Assembly (NCBI GenBank): GCA_900155405.1
Contig: LT700188.1
Span: forward strand, 806,001 to 870,000
Length of the DNA: 64,000 nucleotides
Source: Negativicoccus massiliensis
GTDB taxonomy: Bacteria > Bacillota > Negativicutes > Veillonellales > Negativicoccaceae
Direction of reading: 5' to 3'
Of this stretch, positions 34,538 to 46,762 are shown one piece after another (position 1 is the first letter of the stretch; every line of letters starts with the position of its first letter). The notes beneath the pieces are model-generated. The model was given only the letters and a program-made list of their open reading frames with translations. It was not told the origin of the DNA and ran no database searches. The position numbers and the translations under genes are program-made.

Positions 34538-36085
34538 ATGAAAACTGTTGTAGCACCAGAACGTCCCAAAGGAATTTTGGGCTGGATCGAGAGGGTGGGC
34601 AACCGCGTTCCCGATATCACGATTTTATTTATTGGCGCCTTTTTGATTGTCTGCGTCATCTCCGCTCTGATGTCGCCGATCAACTTCTCGTATATCAATC
34701 CGGTCACCAAAGAACCGATTCGTATTATCAGCATGCTGGCGCCGAGCCAACTTGTTAAATTGATGACGAAGATGGTCACGAATTACTCCGGTTTCCCGCC
34801 GCTCGGCATGGTCATCGTGGCGACATTGGGCATCGCCATCGCCGACGGCTCCGGCTATATCCGCGCGGGGCTGCGCAAGTTGCTCGCCGTCACGCCGAAA
34901 GCGGCGCTCTCGCCGATTATTATTTTAGCGGGTATGTTGAGCCATATCGGTCCGGATACCGGCTACGTGATCATTATCCCGATTGCCGCCTACATGTTTT
35001 ATGCGGTAGGTAAACATCCGCTCGCCGGTATCGCCGCATCATTCGCCGGTATCGCCGGCGCGTTTGCCGCCAACTATACACCGAGCGCGATTGACCCTGT
35101 CATCCAGGGCTTCACGCAAAGCGCGGCGCAGATTATCGATCCTTCGTATCAAGTCAACATTTTATGTAACTATTTCTACATGTTCGGCGCGACGTTCGCC
35201 GTCATCCCCGCCTGCTGGTACATCACCGAAAAGATCGTCGAACCGTGGTTGTGGAAAATGTATCCGCTTTCCACCGATGCGGATATCGAAGCAGAGACGA
35301 ACAAGCCTCTCACCGCGAAAGAAAATCGCGCGTTCTATGCCGCCAGCGCCTTCCTCATTTTATTCATGATCGGTCTGTTCTGGGCGCTGTCCACGCCGGA
35401 TTCCGTATGGCGCGCAGACGACGGTACGATCGCGAGCTTTAAAGCCCCGGTCATGCAGTCCCTGGTTTCGTTGATCTTCGTCATCGCCGGAGGCACCGGT
35501 TTGATCTACGGCATTATGTCGGGTAAATTCAAAAGTCCGAAAGATGTCACCGCGGCGATGGAAGACATGACGCATACGCTCGTGCAATTAATCGTATTCT
35601 ACTTCTTTGCGGCACAGTTCCTGTACGCGTTCAACGCATCGCAAATCGGCGTTTTGCTCGCCGTTTCCGGCGCGGACTTCCTGCGCTCACTGGCGATGCC
35701 GCCGCAGCTTACGATCGGCGGAATTATTATTTTCGTCGGTCTGTTGAATTTGATCATTACTTCGGCTTCGGCGAAATGGGCCATCCTGGCGCCGATCTTC
35801 GTTCCGATGCTGATGGGCGTCGGCATCGCTCCGGAGCTTACGCAGGTAGCGTTCCGCGTCAGCGACTCGGCCGTCAACGTCGTCACGCCGATGTTCGCGT
35901 TTTATCCTTTGATCATTACGTACTGCCAAAAATACGTTAAAGAAGCCGGCATCGGCACGTTGAGTTCCATGATGCTGCCCTATACGATCGGCTTGCTGGT
36001 GACATTGTCCATAGTCCTCTACGCATTCTGGGGGCTCGACCTGCCGCTCGGTCTGCAAGCTTCGTACTTATATCCGCGCCCGTAA
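34538..36085 (+). CDS. AbgT-family transporter
   Basis: The 515-residue protein has about ten to twelve membrane segments and the AbgT features GWIERVGNRVPDITILFI, GPDTGYVIIIPIAAYMF and NYTPSAIDPVIQGFTQ. E. coli AbgT imports p-aminobenzoyl-glutamate; other members export antimicrobial folate analogues. It is followed 27 bp later by a peptidase T gene, which suggests uptake of a small peptide or peptide-like compound that is then cut (inference). Confidence 0.9.
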   Translation: MKTVVAPERPKGILGWIERVGNRVPDITILFIGAFLIVCVISALMSPINFSYINPVTKEPIRIISMLAPSQLVKLMTKMVTNYSGFPPLGMVIVATLGIAIADGSGYIRAGLRKLLAVTPKAALSPIIILAGMLSHIGPDTGYVIIIPIAAYMFYAVGKHPLAGIAASFAGIAGAFAANYTPSAIDPVIQGFTQSAAQIIDPSYQVNILCNYFYMFGATFAVIPACWYITEKIVEPWLWKMYPLSTDADIEAETNKPLTAKENRAFYAASAFLILFMIGLFWALSTPDSVWRADDGTIASFKAPVMQSLVSLIFVIAGGTGLIYGIMSGKFKSPKDVTAAMEDMTHTLVQLIVFYFFAAQFLYAFNASQIGVLLAVSGADFLRSLAMPPQLTIGGIIIFVGLLNLIITSASAKWAILAPIFVPMLMGVGIAPELTQVAFRVSDSAVNVVTPMFAFYPLIITYCQKYVKEAGIGTLSSMMLPYTIGLLVTLSIVLYAFWGLDLPLGLQASYLYPRP

Positions 36086-36112
36086 GCGCTTAATCAGAGA
36101 GGAGTCCTGAAA

Positions 36113-37372
36113 TTGGAATACATGAGTCGTGAATCTTTACTGGAACGTTTCTTGCGTTATATCTCGATCCCCAGCCAAAGCGATCCGACCGTCAGCGAAG
36201 TCCCCAGCACGAAAATGCAGTGGGACATGGTACGCGAGTTGGAAACGGAATTAAAAGAACTGGGCTTGGAGGATATTCATGTGAGCGATCACGCGGTGCT
36301 GACCGCGCGTTTGGCCGCCACCGCCGACGCCCCGGAAGGCACGCCGGTCATCGGTTTTTGCACCCACGTCGATACGGTGGACGTGCAGCTCGATCCGGAA
36401 ATTTCGCCGCAAGTCGTGGAAAACTATGACGGCGGCGTCATTACGCTCAACAAAGAAAAAAATCTCGTGCTCGATCCGGAAACGGAAACCGCGTTGAAAA
36501 ATTACGTCAGCGACACGATTGTGACGACGACCGGCAACTCCGTGCTCGGTTCCGATGATAAAGCGGGCGTCGCCGCAGTCATGGGCGCGATCACCGAACT
36601 GGTGAAAAGCGGCGCGCCGCACGGCGAAATTTACCTGGCATTCGTGCCGGATGAAGAAACCGGTTTGCGCGGCAGCAAAAAAATGGAGCTCGATCGTTTT
36701 CCCGTCGACTTCGCGTACACGCTCGACTGCTGCGAGATCGGCGAAGTCGTTTACGAAACCTTTAACGCCGGCAGCGCCGTGATCAACATCCAAGGCGTCG
36801 CCGCGCACCCGATGTCCGCCAAAGGCAACATGGTCAATCCGGTATTGATCGCCTGCGATTTCGTGCAGTATTTCGATCGCCTGAAAACGCCGGAAAACAC
36901 GGACGGCACCGACGGCTACATCTGGGTGCAAGGCATTTCGGGCAACCAGTCGAACGCGAGCGTCGAGCTGAATATCCGCGATCATCATCGTGATCGTTAC
37001 CTCGGCTATAAAGATTACATCGAAAAAGCGGTCGCCTTCTTAAAAGAACGGTATCCGCGCGCGACGATCGAGCTTTCGATGGAAGATGTCTACGCCAATA
37101 TTAAAGACGCGAAAACGCTGGAAAACGAATTCGCTGTCGATCATATTTACACCGCGATGGAACGCCTCGGCATCACGCCGAAAACGCTTTCGATGCGCGG
37201 CGGCACCGACGGTTCGTACCTGTCTTCGCAAGGTATTTTCACACCGAACTTCTTCACCGGTGGTCATAATTTCCACTCGGTATATGAATATTTACCGCTT
37301 AATTCTTTAGTGAAATCGTCGGAAATGGTTCGCACCATTATCGATCTCGTTCAGGAAGACGCGAAAAAATAA
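36113..37372 (+). CDS. pepT: Peptidase T (tripeptide aminopeptidase)
   Basis: The 419-residue M20-family enzyme shows its metal-site motifs in order: FCTHVDTVDV, GSDDKAGVAAVMGAI and VPDEETGLRGSKKM with the catalytic Glu. LDCCEIGEVVYETFNAGSA and GGTDGSYLSSQG follow. It removes N-terminal residues from tripeptides using two zinc ions. The start is TTG, eight bases after AGGAG; the ATG three codons later is too far from that site. It is the second gene of the AbgT operon. Confidence 0.93.
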   Translation: MEYMSRESLLERFLRYISIPSQSDPTVSEVPSTKMQWDMVRELETELKELGLEDIHVSDHAVLTARLAATADAPEGTPVIGFCTHVDTVDVQLDPEISPQVVENYDGGVITLNKEKNLVLDPETETALKNYVSDTIVTTTGNSVLGSDDKAGVAAVMGAITELVKSGAPHGEIYLAFVPDEETGLRGSKKMELDRFPVDFAYTLDCCEIGEVVYETFNAGSAVINIQGVAAHPMSAKGNMVNPVLIACDFVQYFDRLKTPENTDGTDGYIWVQGISGNQSNASVELNIRDHHRDRYLGYKDYIEKAVAFLKERYPRATIELSMEDVYANIKDAKTLENEFAVDHIYTAMERLGITPKTLSMRGGTDGSYLSSQGIFTPNFFTGGHNFHSVYEYLPLNSLVKSSEMVRTIIDLVQEDAKK

Positions 37373-37379
37373 CGCAAGC

Positions 37380-37410
37380 AAAAAGCATCGCCATATGGCG
37401 ATGCTTTTTT
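37380..37410. terminator. Bidirectional terminator
   Basis: AAAAGCATCGCC/GGCGATGCTTTT stem between converging pepT and ECF genes. Confidence 0.85.
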
Positions 37411-37420
37411 ATGTCGTATA

Positions 37421-38140
37421 TTACGCTTGCCGGCGAGTCGGTTTGCGCGCGAGCAAATTCAACACGATCGGCGTGACAATCACGGCCGCGCCGCTGGCTT
37501 CCGGAATGCCGTTGAAAATGCAAATGCCAATGATAATATTAACTACCTGATCGAGCGGAACATGACGTATTTCCGCGAATTCTTTAGCGTACAAAATATA
37601 CGTCAGGCCCATGACCATGATCGTATTCATCATCGATGTCACCAATGCGGACACCGCGATTTTAACGACCTGCGCTCCCGGCATAGCGCGGTACACGAGG
37701 TACGCGATCAAACCGAGCAGCACACGCGGCAAGACCGAAATGAGCGGGTTCAAAAACACAATACTCATCAGCGTCGGCGCCACAATATTTTGGAATAAGC
37801 TGAAGCAACCGAAAATCAAACCGGTCATCATGCCGACGCGCGGTCCTTCCACAATGCCGCCGATAATCGTCGGAATATGCAGAATGGTCGCTTTCATATA
37901 AACGAGGTGAATAAAACCGTAGCCCGTCAAACCGAGCAACGCGGTAATACCGCCTAAAAGGCCGGTGATCACAAGCTGCCGCACCGTCATAAACGGACGC
38001 TTCGTCGGCGGCGCTACGTTCGACCGTTCGTTCGCGAGCCGCTCCGTCACTTGCGAATCCGCCTGCAAATCATTCACCGGTGATGTCACTTCCGTCGTGC
38101 GCGGCTTGTCCGCCGCCGGATCTTTTTGCCAATTTTCCAT
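37421..38140 (-). CDS. ECF transporter S component, substrate unknown
   Basis: The 239-residue protein has a polar 47-residue N-terminal tail and about six membrane segments. The S-component pattern includes KATILHIPTIIGGIVEGPRV and the Gly-rich turn GMMTGLIFGCFS. S components bind a vitamin or similar small solute and use a shared energising module. None of the T or A genes is adjacent, so it may share the module at 45-48 kb or one elsewhere. GGAGG precedes the ATG. The leader of about 85 nt contains a GCTTGC/GCAAGC hairpin but no riboswitch I recognise. Confidence 0.82.
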   Translation of the reverse strand: MENWQKDPAADKPRTTEVTSPVNDLQADSQVTERLANERSNVAPPTKRPFMTVRQLVITGLLGGITALLGLTGYGFIHLVYMKATILHIPTIIGGIVEGPRVGMMTGLIFGCFSLFQNIVAPTLMSIVFLNPLISVLPRVLLGLIAYLVYRAMPGAQVVKIAVSALVTSMMNTIMVMGLTYILYAKEFAEIRHVPLDQVVNIIIGICIFNGIPEASGAAVIVTPIVLNLLARKPTRRQA

Positions 38141-38233
38141 CTTGTTCCTCCGTTCTTATTCCTTTAGGGATATAAGTCGTTACCAGAACCGTACGATTGC
38201 GCTTGCCCATGCAAGCCGCCGTAAATCAAAAGC

Positions 38234-38262
38234 ATTATAGAGATAATCGCCTGCCTTGTCAA
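38234..38262 (-). promoter_or_regulatory. Consensus promoter of the S-component gene
   Basis: TTGACA (38257-38262) and TATAAT (38234-38239) on the minus strand, exactly 17 bases apart. Confidence 0.8.
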
Positions 38263-38381
38263 GACGGAGGCCTGCCGTTATAATCAAATTTATACGATAC
38301 GCGTCTTTCGGTATGACGGACGTTCCCATGTCGTTTACGCGCAATGCGCATGCAAATAAATGAATCACGGAAGGAGTCCGT

Positions 38382-39005
38382 ATGGATTGGCTTTATCTTT
38401 TCATGGAAGATTACGGCTACTGGGCGCTGTTTTTAACCATGGTCGCGGAAAACATGAATATTCCGATCCCGAGCGAAGTCATTTTAGGCTTCGCCGGTTA
38501 TCTCGTACACCGCGGCATTTTCACTTATACGCTCGCCTGCGTGGTCGGCGTCACGGCGGGATTAGTCGGGTCGCTTTTGTCGTACGCCATCGGTTACTAC
38601 GGCGGCCGTCCTTTTTTACAAAAATACAAGCATCTCTTTTTTCTCTCGCAATCGAAACTCTCCTCGGCGGATGATTGGTTTGCCCGTTACGGCGGCATTG
38701 CCGTTTTGACCGGCCGTCTGTTACCGGGCATACGCACATTTATTTCGCTGCCCGCGGGAATAGCGCGTTATCCGCTCAAACCGTTCATCTGGTATACCAT
38801 CATAGGCACCATTCCCTGGACGATGCTGCTCGTTTGGCTCGGGTTCCAACTGGGCGAACATTGGGAAGATCTTCTGACCTACGATATGGAATTGTTTATC
38901 GGTTCCGTCATCGTGGCCGCCCTCGCCTACGCCTATTACTACTACCTGCGCAAACGTCGCTCCCAAAATTCGGAAAACGCTACCCGCTCCCATGACGACA
39001 AATAA
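38382..39005 (+). CDS. DedA-family membrane protein
   Basis: The 207-residue protein has the DedA pattern: ENMNIPIPSEVILGFAGYLV near the start, GSLLSYAIGYYGGRPFL, and the re-entrant-loop motif GRLLPGIRTFISLPAG. DedA proteins are inner-membrane proteins linked to lipid-carrier recycling and membrane potential. It ends in a basic, polar tail. GGAAGGAG precedes the ATG. It is a single-gene unit. Confidence 0.9.
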   Translation: MDWLYLFMEDYGYWALFLTMVAENMNIPIPSEVILGFAGYLVHRGIFTYTLACVVGVTAGLVGSLLSYAIGYYGGRPFLQKYKHLFFLSQSKLSSADDWFARYGGIAVLTGRLLPGIRTFISLPAGIARYPLKPFIWYTIIGTIPWTMLLVWLGFQLGEHWEDLLTYDMELFIGSVIVAALAYAYYYYLRKRRSQNSENATRSHDDK

Positions 39006-39158
39006 AGGCTAGTTCCTCACTCATGTTGCCGGTTGCCGCATTTTCATGCATTGGCTTTGCGCAAGTATAACGATCCGCGAGATTTGCGAGAAAAATAATT
39101 GCCGACCGCCCGAAACACGGTCAACTTGACATCTCACGCCATTCTTTTATAAAAACAG

Positions 39159-39181
39159 CCGTCTCTTCGGAGACGGTTTTA
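39159..39181 (+). terminator. Weak terminator or leader hairpin
   Basis: Stem CCGTCTC/GAGACGG with a stable TTCG loop followed by TTTTA. It lies 150 bp after DedA and 70 bp before the DUF1934 gene. Confidence 0.5.
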
Positions 39182-39252
39182 TGATGCCGGCATCATAGAT
39201 TTTTTTCCTTATAAATGATAGAATTATATAGTTAATATTACGGAGGTGCGTG

Positions 39253-39680
39253 ATGAAGCCGGTCGTGATTACCGTGCGCACACTGCAGCGCGATGAAAAC
39301 GGGCAGGAAGAGAATATTGAATTGACCACAAAGGGCACGTACGAAAAACAAGGCGACGTGCAAATTTTGTGTTACGACGAATCCTCCCTGACCGGACTTA
39401 CGGGAACGCGGACAACGTTAAAATTGTTTCCGCATTCGCTCGTGCTGATGCGCGACGGTAAGATCACGCAACAACAGGAATTTTTGCCGGGAACGTCGCA
39501 AAAATCGCTGTATGAGACGCCGTTCGGCAACGTCACGCTGACGATGTACACGCATGAGCTGACGCATACGCTCGCGAACGGCGAGGGCGAAATCGCGCTC
39601 CGTTACGACGTCGCGTTGGAAGGCGTCCACGCGAATTATAATGAACTGATCATACGCTCACGAGAGGACGGAACGAACTG

Positions 39681-39681
<1 letters not shown>
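39253..39681 (+). CDS. DUF1934 (YwiB-like) beta-barrel protein
   Basis: The 142-residue protein matches the DUF1934/YwiB family, small calycin-like barrels of unknown role. Segments include VITVRTLQRDENGQEE and the C-terminal LRYDVALEGVHANYNELIIR. In Bacillus subtilis ywiB also lies directly upstream of argS, as here. GGAGG is six bases from the ATG at 39253; a GTG one codon earlier is too close. Its stop overlaps the argS ATG (TGATG). Confidence 0.8.
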
Positions 39682-42957
<3,276 letters not shown>

Positions 42958-42966
42958 AATCAGAAA

Positions 42967-42993
42967 ACACCGGAGATCTCCGGTGTTTTTTTT
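42967..42993 (+). terminator. Terminator of the argS-pyrG unit
   Basis: ACACCGGAGA/TCTCCGGTGT stem with eight T. Confidence 0.85.
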
Positions 42994-42997
42994 GCGT

Positions 42998-43026
42998 AAA
43001 AAAGAGCTGCCGCGGCAGCTCTTTTT
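42998..43026. terminator. Second terminator, for the opposing operon
   Basis: GAGCTGCCGCGGCAGCTC palindrome with A/T tails just past the YkvI-like gene. Confidence 0.8.
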
Positions 43027-43036
43027 CTTTTTTCGT

Positions 43037-44161
43037 TTACTCTTTCATTAACTCTGTTTTTCGTGTGCCGGCGCGTAAAAATACCACCGGAATCATGATG
43101 AGTCCAACCTGTCCCATCAACGGATACAGGATACCGATCAATTTACCGAAACCGATCTGCGCGCCGAAATACGCCACAATCCCCAAGACCAGCGTCACCG
43201 CGATCATCGGCGTACGACCAAGACCAAAGCCCTGAATACGATTCAACACAAGCCAAAACATCGGCGCGGCTGTGGAGTAAATCCCCAGCAAAAGCACCAC
43301 GGAGAAAATCATCGCGAGAATCGGCAGATGTTGTTCCGCCAGGAACAAATTCGGCACTTCGTAGGTCACGATCTGATCCGGATAGCAAAGCATCGCGAAG
43401 ACGATCATGATGACCGACAGCATCAAGAAAACGCCGCCCATCACGCCGCCCCAAATCGCTTCTTGGCGATTGCGCGCGCGCGTGCCGAGTCCGGCGAGGA
43501 AGGGAATCCCGCCCAAGACCATGCAGGCCGCGTATAATACGCCGCTGAACCAAGCGGTATCCAACCATTCATACGCCCCGAACCACCAGCCGGCCGTCGC
43601 GCGCAAATCGAAGAGAGCCTGCACTTGCGCCCCCGTCAAATCATTGCCGTAGTACGTGCTGGTCAACGCGGTCACAATACCGATTAAAATCGTAAACACG
43701 GTAATGACCGGTCCGATCGCGCCGATAATATCGACCAAACCGTTCAAACCGAGCAACACGGTCACGACGCAAAGAATCGCCATGCCGAGTTTGCCGATTT
43801 CAGAACTGATGCCGAAGTATTCGCCGGCCACGGCGCCGGATCCGGCGAACATAATGGAAACGACGCAGAAAAGGCAAATGATCGTGAAAATTTCCAAAAT
43901 ATAACCGACATATTTACCGCAATAGTAGCGGAAAATTTCCGTCTGCACGGTCAAATTCAATTCATGTCCTTTGACCATCAGGGCCGCGCCCATCGCGGCG
44001 AAAAGAAACATGCTGACGAGTGCGCCGATGTAGCCCGCCGGTCCGTACGATGTGAAAAATTGCAACACTTCCTGGCCGGTGGCAAATCCCGAACCGATCG
44101 TAAACGCGATGTAAGCCCCCGCCAGTTTCACGACGTTCCAAATGCTTACCTGTTGTTGCAT
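43037..44161 (-). CDS. YkvI-like membrane transporter
   Basis: The 374-residue protein has about ten membrane segments and resembles the uncharacterised YkvI family, part of the broader LeuT/APC fold. The unwound first helix is visible in AYIAFTIGSGFATGQEVLQF. The substrate is not known. It overlaps the end of the aminotransferase gene by 16 bp, so the two are co-expressed; transport of an amino acid or its keto acid would fit (inference). Confidence 0.78.
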   Translation of the reverse strand: MQQQVSIWNVVKLAGAYIAFTIGSGFATGQEVLQFFTSYGPAGYIGALVSMFLFAAMGAALMVKGHELNLTVQTEIFRYYCGKYVGYILEIFTIICLFCVVSIMFAGSGAVAGEYFGISSEIGKLGMAILCVVTVLLGLNGLVDIIGAIGPVITVFTILIGIVTALTSTYYGNDLTGAQVQALFDLRATAGWWFGAYEWLDTAWFSGVLYAACMVLGGIPFLAGLGTRARNRQEAIWGGVMGGVFLMLSVIMIVFAMLCYPDQIVTYEVPNLFLAEQHLPILAMIFSVVLLLGIYSTAAPMFWLVLNRIQGFGLGRTPMIAVTLVLGIVAYFGAQIGFGKLIGILYPLMGQVGLIMIPVVFLRAGTRKTELMKE

Positions 44162-45264
44162 GGCGCTCCCTCCACTTCTTTTTCCACGGCCGCCAAACGC
44201 GGCAGAAGTTCCGTCAAATCACGCGGCACACGCAAACGGATATGGCGTTTACCGATGCCGTCAAAATCTTCGCCGCGTTCGGTGATAATGCCGTGCCGCA
44301 GCATCACGTCAAATAAATTAAGATCGCGTTCCGTATACAAAAGCACGATCGGCACCGTATCTCCGGTAACGGATGCCTGCAATACGGAAAGCGCCTCCAA
44401 CACGCGCGCTTTATTCGCCGCGATCTGCGTTTGGGAGCGCGCGATGTGTTCGCGATCACGTAAGGCGATCGGCGTCAGTCGGGCGGCGGTTTCGGTGATG
44501 ACCATTTCCCCCGGCAACTTCCGCATGATCGGCATAAACGCTTGCGGCAATACCGCATAGCCTGTCCGCAAGCCGGCCAATCCGAATCCTTTCGAGAGCG
44601 TTTTGACGACGATCACATTCGGATACTTATTAACCAAAGCGACCGCCGAATTTTCCAGCGGCATAAAATCGCCGTACGCTTCATCGACGATCACCATCGT
44701 GTCCTGCGCCGCCGCTTTTTGCGCCAGCTGCTCGATGTCCGCCAGCGGAATCATTTGACCGGTCGGGTTATTCGGATTATCCAAATACACGAGCGTATGC
44801 TCCGGACGCAGCGCTTCGATAAAGCGCGCGATGGAAAAACGAAACTGCTCTTCTTCCCGCAACGCGACGACGGTGAGTTGCGCGCCCATCGCGCGCATAT
44901 CGGTAGTCGCGGAAGAAAACGTCGGTTCGCCGACGAGAACATGAGTCCCCTCATCAATAAAGAGCCGGTTCAGATCGATCAACATGCCCATCGATCCCGT
45001 GTGAATTGCAAGTTGTTCCGGCGCAATCTCCGCCGCCGGCGCGAGGTATTCGCAAATCGCCGCGCGCAATTCACGGTACGGATAGCTCGGATACGGCGAG
45101 ATGCCGCTGAATGTTTCCCGATACAATTCCTCCGTCAGTTGCGGCGTGTAGCCGAACGGATTGATCCCGAGCGAACAATCGATCGCGTCATCGGGAATCG
45201 TGTCACCGTGCACGTAACTTTGCACCTTATAATCTTCCAAGCTGTGTCGAATTCTGTATTTCAT
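44146..45264 (-). CDS. PLP-dependent class I/II aminotransferase (HisC/CobD-like)
   Basis: The 372-residue enzyme has SLGINPFGYTP near the start, then YLDNPNNPTGQMIP and IVDEAYGDFM. The PLP Lys lies in VKTLSKGFGLAGLRTGY. It resembles histidinol-phosphate aminotransferase and the threonine-phosphate decarboxylase CobD; which one cannot be settled by eye. CobD would fit the cobamide genes at 24-26 kb. The nearby tryptophan T-box would fit an aromatic aminotransferase. A separate promoter lies upstream. Confidence 0.82.
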   Translation of the reverse strand: MKYRIRHSLEDYKVQSYVHGDTIPDDAIDCSLGINPFGYTPQLTEELYRETFSGISPYPSYPYRELRAAICEYLAPAAEIAPEQLAIHTGSMGMLIDLNRLFIDEGTHVLVGEPTFSSATTDMRAMGAQLTVVALREEEQFRFSIARFIEALRPEHTLVYLDNPNNPTGQMIPLADIEQLAQKAAAQDTMVIVDEAYGDFMPLENSAVALVNKYPNVIVVKTLSKGFGLAGLRTGYAVLPQAFMPIMRKLPGEMVITETAARLTPIALRDREHIARSQTQIAANKARVLEALSVLQASVTGDTVPIVLLYTERDLNLFDVMLRHGIITERGEDFDGIGKRHIRLRVPRDLTELLPRLAAVEKEVEGAPCNNR

Positions 45265-45309
45265 ACTGCCCCTCCTACCACGCTGCGACTTTGTCGATTA
45301 ATTCTTACT

Positions 45310-45338
45310 ATTATAATATGATCCCCGCTGTTACGCAA
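45310..45338 (-). promoter_or_regulatory. Promoter of the aminotransferase-YkvI unit
   Basis: -35 TTGCGT (45333-45338), -10 TATAAT (45310-45315), spacer 17 bases. Confidence 0.65.
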
Positions 45339-45350
45339 TGCGCGATGTTT

Positions 45351-46034
45351 TCAGTAACCGTACGTCAAACGTAAATACATGCTGACCGCAACGCCCGTCG
45401 TCAGTAGTGCCATCACCAAGTAATCGCGACGTTGCGGCGTCACAGCGCGGGTAAAGCGCGTGGTACCGGCGCCGAAACCGCGAAGCTCCAGCGAAAGCGC
45501 CATCGTTTCCGAACGCGCGAGCGATTTCAAAACAAGGGGCTGTACCACGCCGAGATACGCTTTGCTGCGGCGCAGATAATGTCCGTTCTGCGGCACGCCG
45601 CGGCAAGCCTGCGCCTCGAGCACCGCTTTATTTTCCGCCAGAAAATCCGGCACGAAACGCAGCGCCGCCGTGAACATGAACGCGTATTCATACGGGATGT
45701 GCAACTGCGTCACGACCGCGGCCGTCAGATCCTGCAAGCGCGTCGTCGTCAACACCAAAAGGAAAACGCCCGCCAACGCCAACATCCGTAAACCCGCGAC
45801 ATACGCGGACTCCAGCGTGCCGCCGCCAAGGTATTGAATGACGCCCAAAAGAAGCGCGAAGAAAATAAATGCCAATAACGCTTTGCGGTTTTGTTGTAAC
45901 ACGCCGGCGGCGATAAAAATGACGATTTCCGCGAGAAACAGCGCAAAGAGCGCCGGCGGACTTTGTAAAAACAGAACGGCGAACGACACCGCGACAATCA
46001 TGAAAATTTTTGTTAAAGGAACCAAGCGCGTCAT
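45351..46034 (-). CDS. ECF transporter T component
   Basis: The 227-residue membrane protein has about five segments and two coupling-helix motifs near EAQACRGVPQ and SLELRGFG, the Ala/Glu-Arg-Gly signatures by which T components contact the ATPases. It forms the transmembrane scaffold of the ECF complex. Its ATG overlaps the stop of the ATPase gene by four bases. It is the third gene under the T-box. Confidence 0.88.
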   Translation of the reverse strand: MTRLVPLTKIFMIVAVSFAVLFLQSPPALFALFLAEIVIFIAAGVLQQNRKALLAFIFFALLLGVIQYLGGGTLESAYVAGLRMLALAGVFLLVLTTTRLQDLTAAVVTQLHIPYEYAFMFTAALRFVPDFLAENKAVLEAQACRGVPQNGHYLRRSKAYLGVVQPLVLKSLARSETMALSLELRGFGAGTTRFTRAVTPQRRDYLVMALLTTGVAVSMYLRLTYGY

Positions 46035-46762
46035 TGTGCACCTCCGTCATCGGTATAATGGGAAACGTCCCGCCCGTCGCGATACATGCTTGCTAAAAAT
46101 TTTTGCGGCTCGCCGTTATAAACGACGCGACCGTCGGCGAGCATCACGACGCGTTGCGCGTATCGTTGTACCACATCGGGCGCGTGCGTGACCAAAATAA
46201 TTCCCAATCCCGCGGCCGTCAATTTCGTTAAAATCTGCATCAGCTGGCGGATATCCGCCGGCGAAATGCCGCTCGTCGGTTCATCAAGGATGAGAATTTC
46301 CGCGCCGAGCGCCACCGCCGAAGCCAATGCGACGCGTTGCTTTTTCGCCCGCGAAAGAAGCGGCGGGTACGCGTCCCGTTTTTCTTCCAGTCCGCATAAT
46401 TTCAGCGCCGCCTCCGCTTTCTCGCGGATCTGCGCCTTGTCTCGTCCCTGCTCGAGCGGGCCGAATGCGATTTCATCGTACACCGTGGTGCAAAAAAGTT
46501 GTCGATCCGCTTGTTGAAATACGTACCCCAAAAAACGACTGCGTTCACTCGCGGATAATCTCGTCAGTTCCAGACCGTTCAGCTTGATGCGTCCGGAGGT
46601 CGGTCGTTCCAGTCCCATCAAAAGTCGCGTCAATGTCGTTTTACCGCTGCCGTTTTTGCCGACCAAAGCGGTGATTTCACCGGCCGCAAAAGCCAGCGAA
46701 AGATCATGAATCACTTCGCGACCGTCGGCGTACGCAAAACATAAATGCTCCGTTTTCAGCAT
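46031..46762 (-). CDS. ECF transporter ATPase with degenerate signature motif
   Basis: The 243-residue ABC ATPase has a good Walker A (GKNGSGKTT, 35-43), Walker B with Glu (ILILDE, 156-161) and switch His193. The ABC signature LSGGQ is replaced by LSRAK (136-140), and the D-loop reads SGIS in place of SALD. It pairs with the ATPase half of the S-A fusion protein, which has an intact signature. It overlaps that gene by seven bases. Confidence 0.88.
   Translation of the reverse strand: MLKTEHLCFAYADGREVIHDLSLAFAAGEITALVGKNGSGKTTLTRLLMGLERPTSGRIKLNGLELTRLSASERSRFLGYVFQQADRQLFCTTVYDEIAFGPLEQGRDKAQIREKAEAALKLCGLEEKRDAYPPLLSRAKKQRVALASAVALGAEILILDEPTSGISPADIRQLMQILTKLTAAGLGIILVTHAPDVVQRYAQRVVMLADGRVVYNGEPQKFLASMYRDGRDVSHYTDDGGAQ

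Noticed and set aside
38140-38228. Leader of the S-component gene as a preQ1 or other riboswitch
   Set aside because: A hairpin is present, but the conserved bases of known riboswitches that I could check are not.
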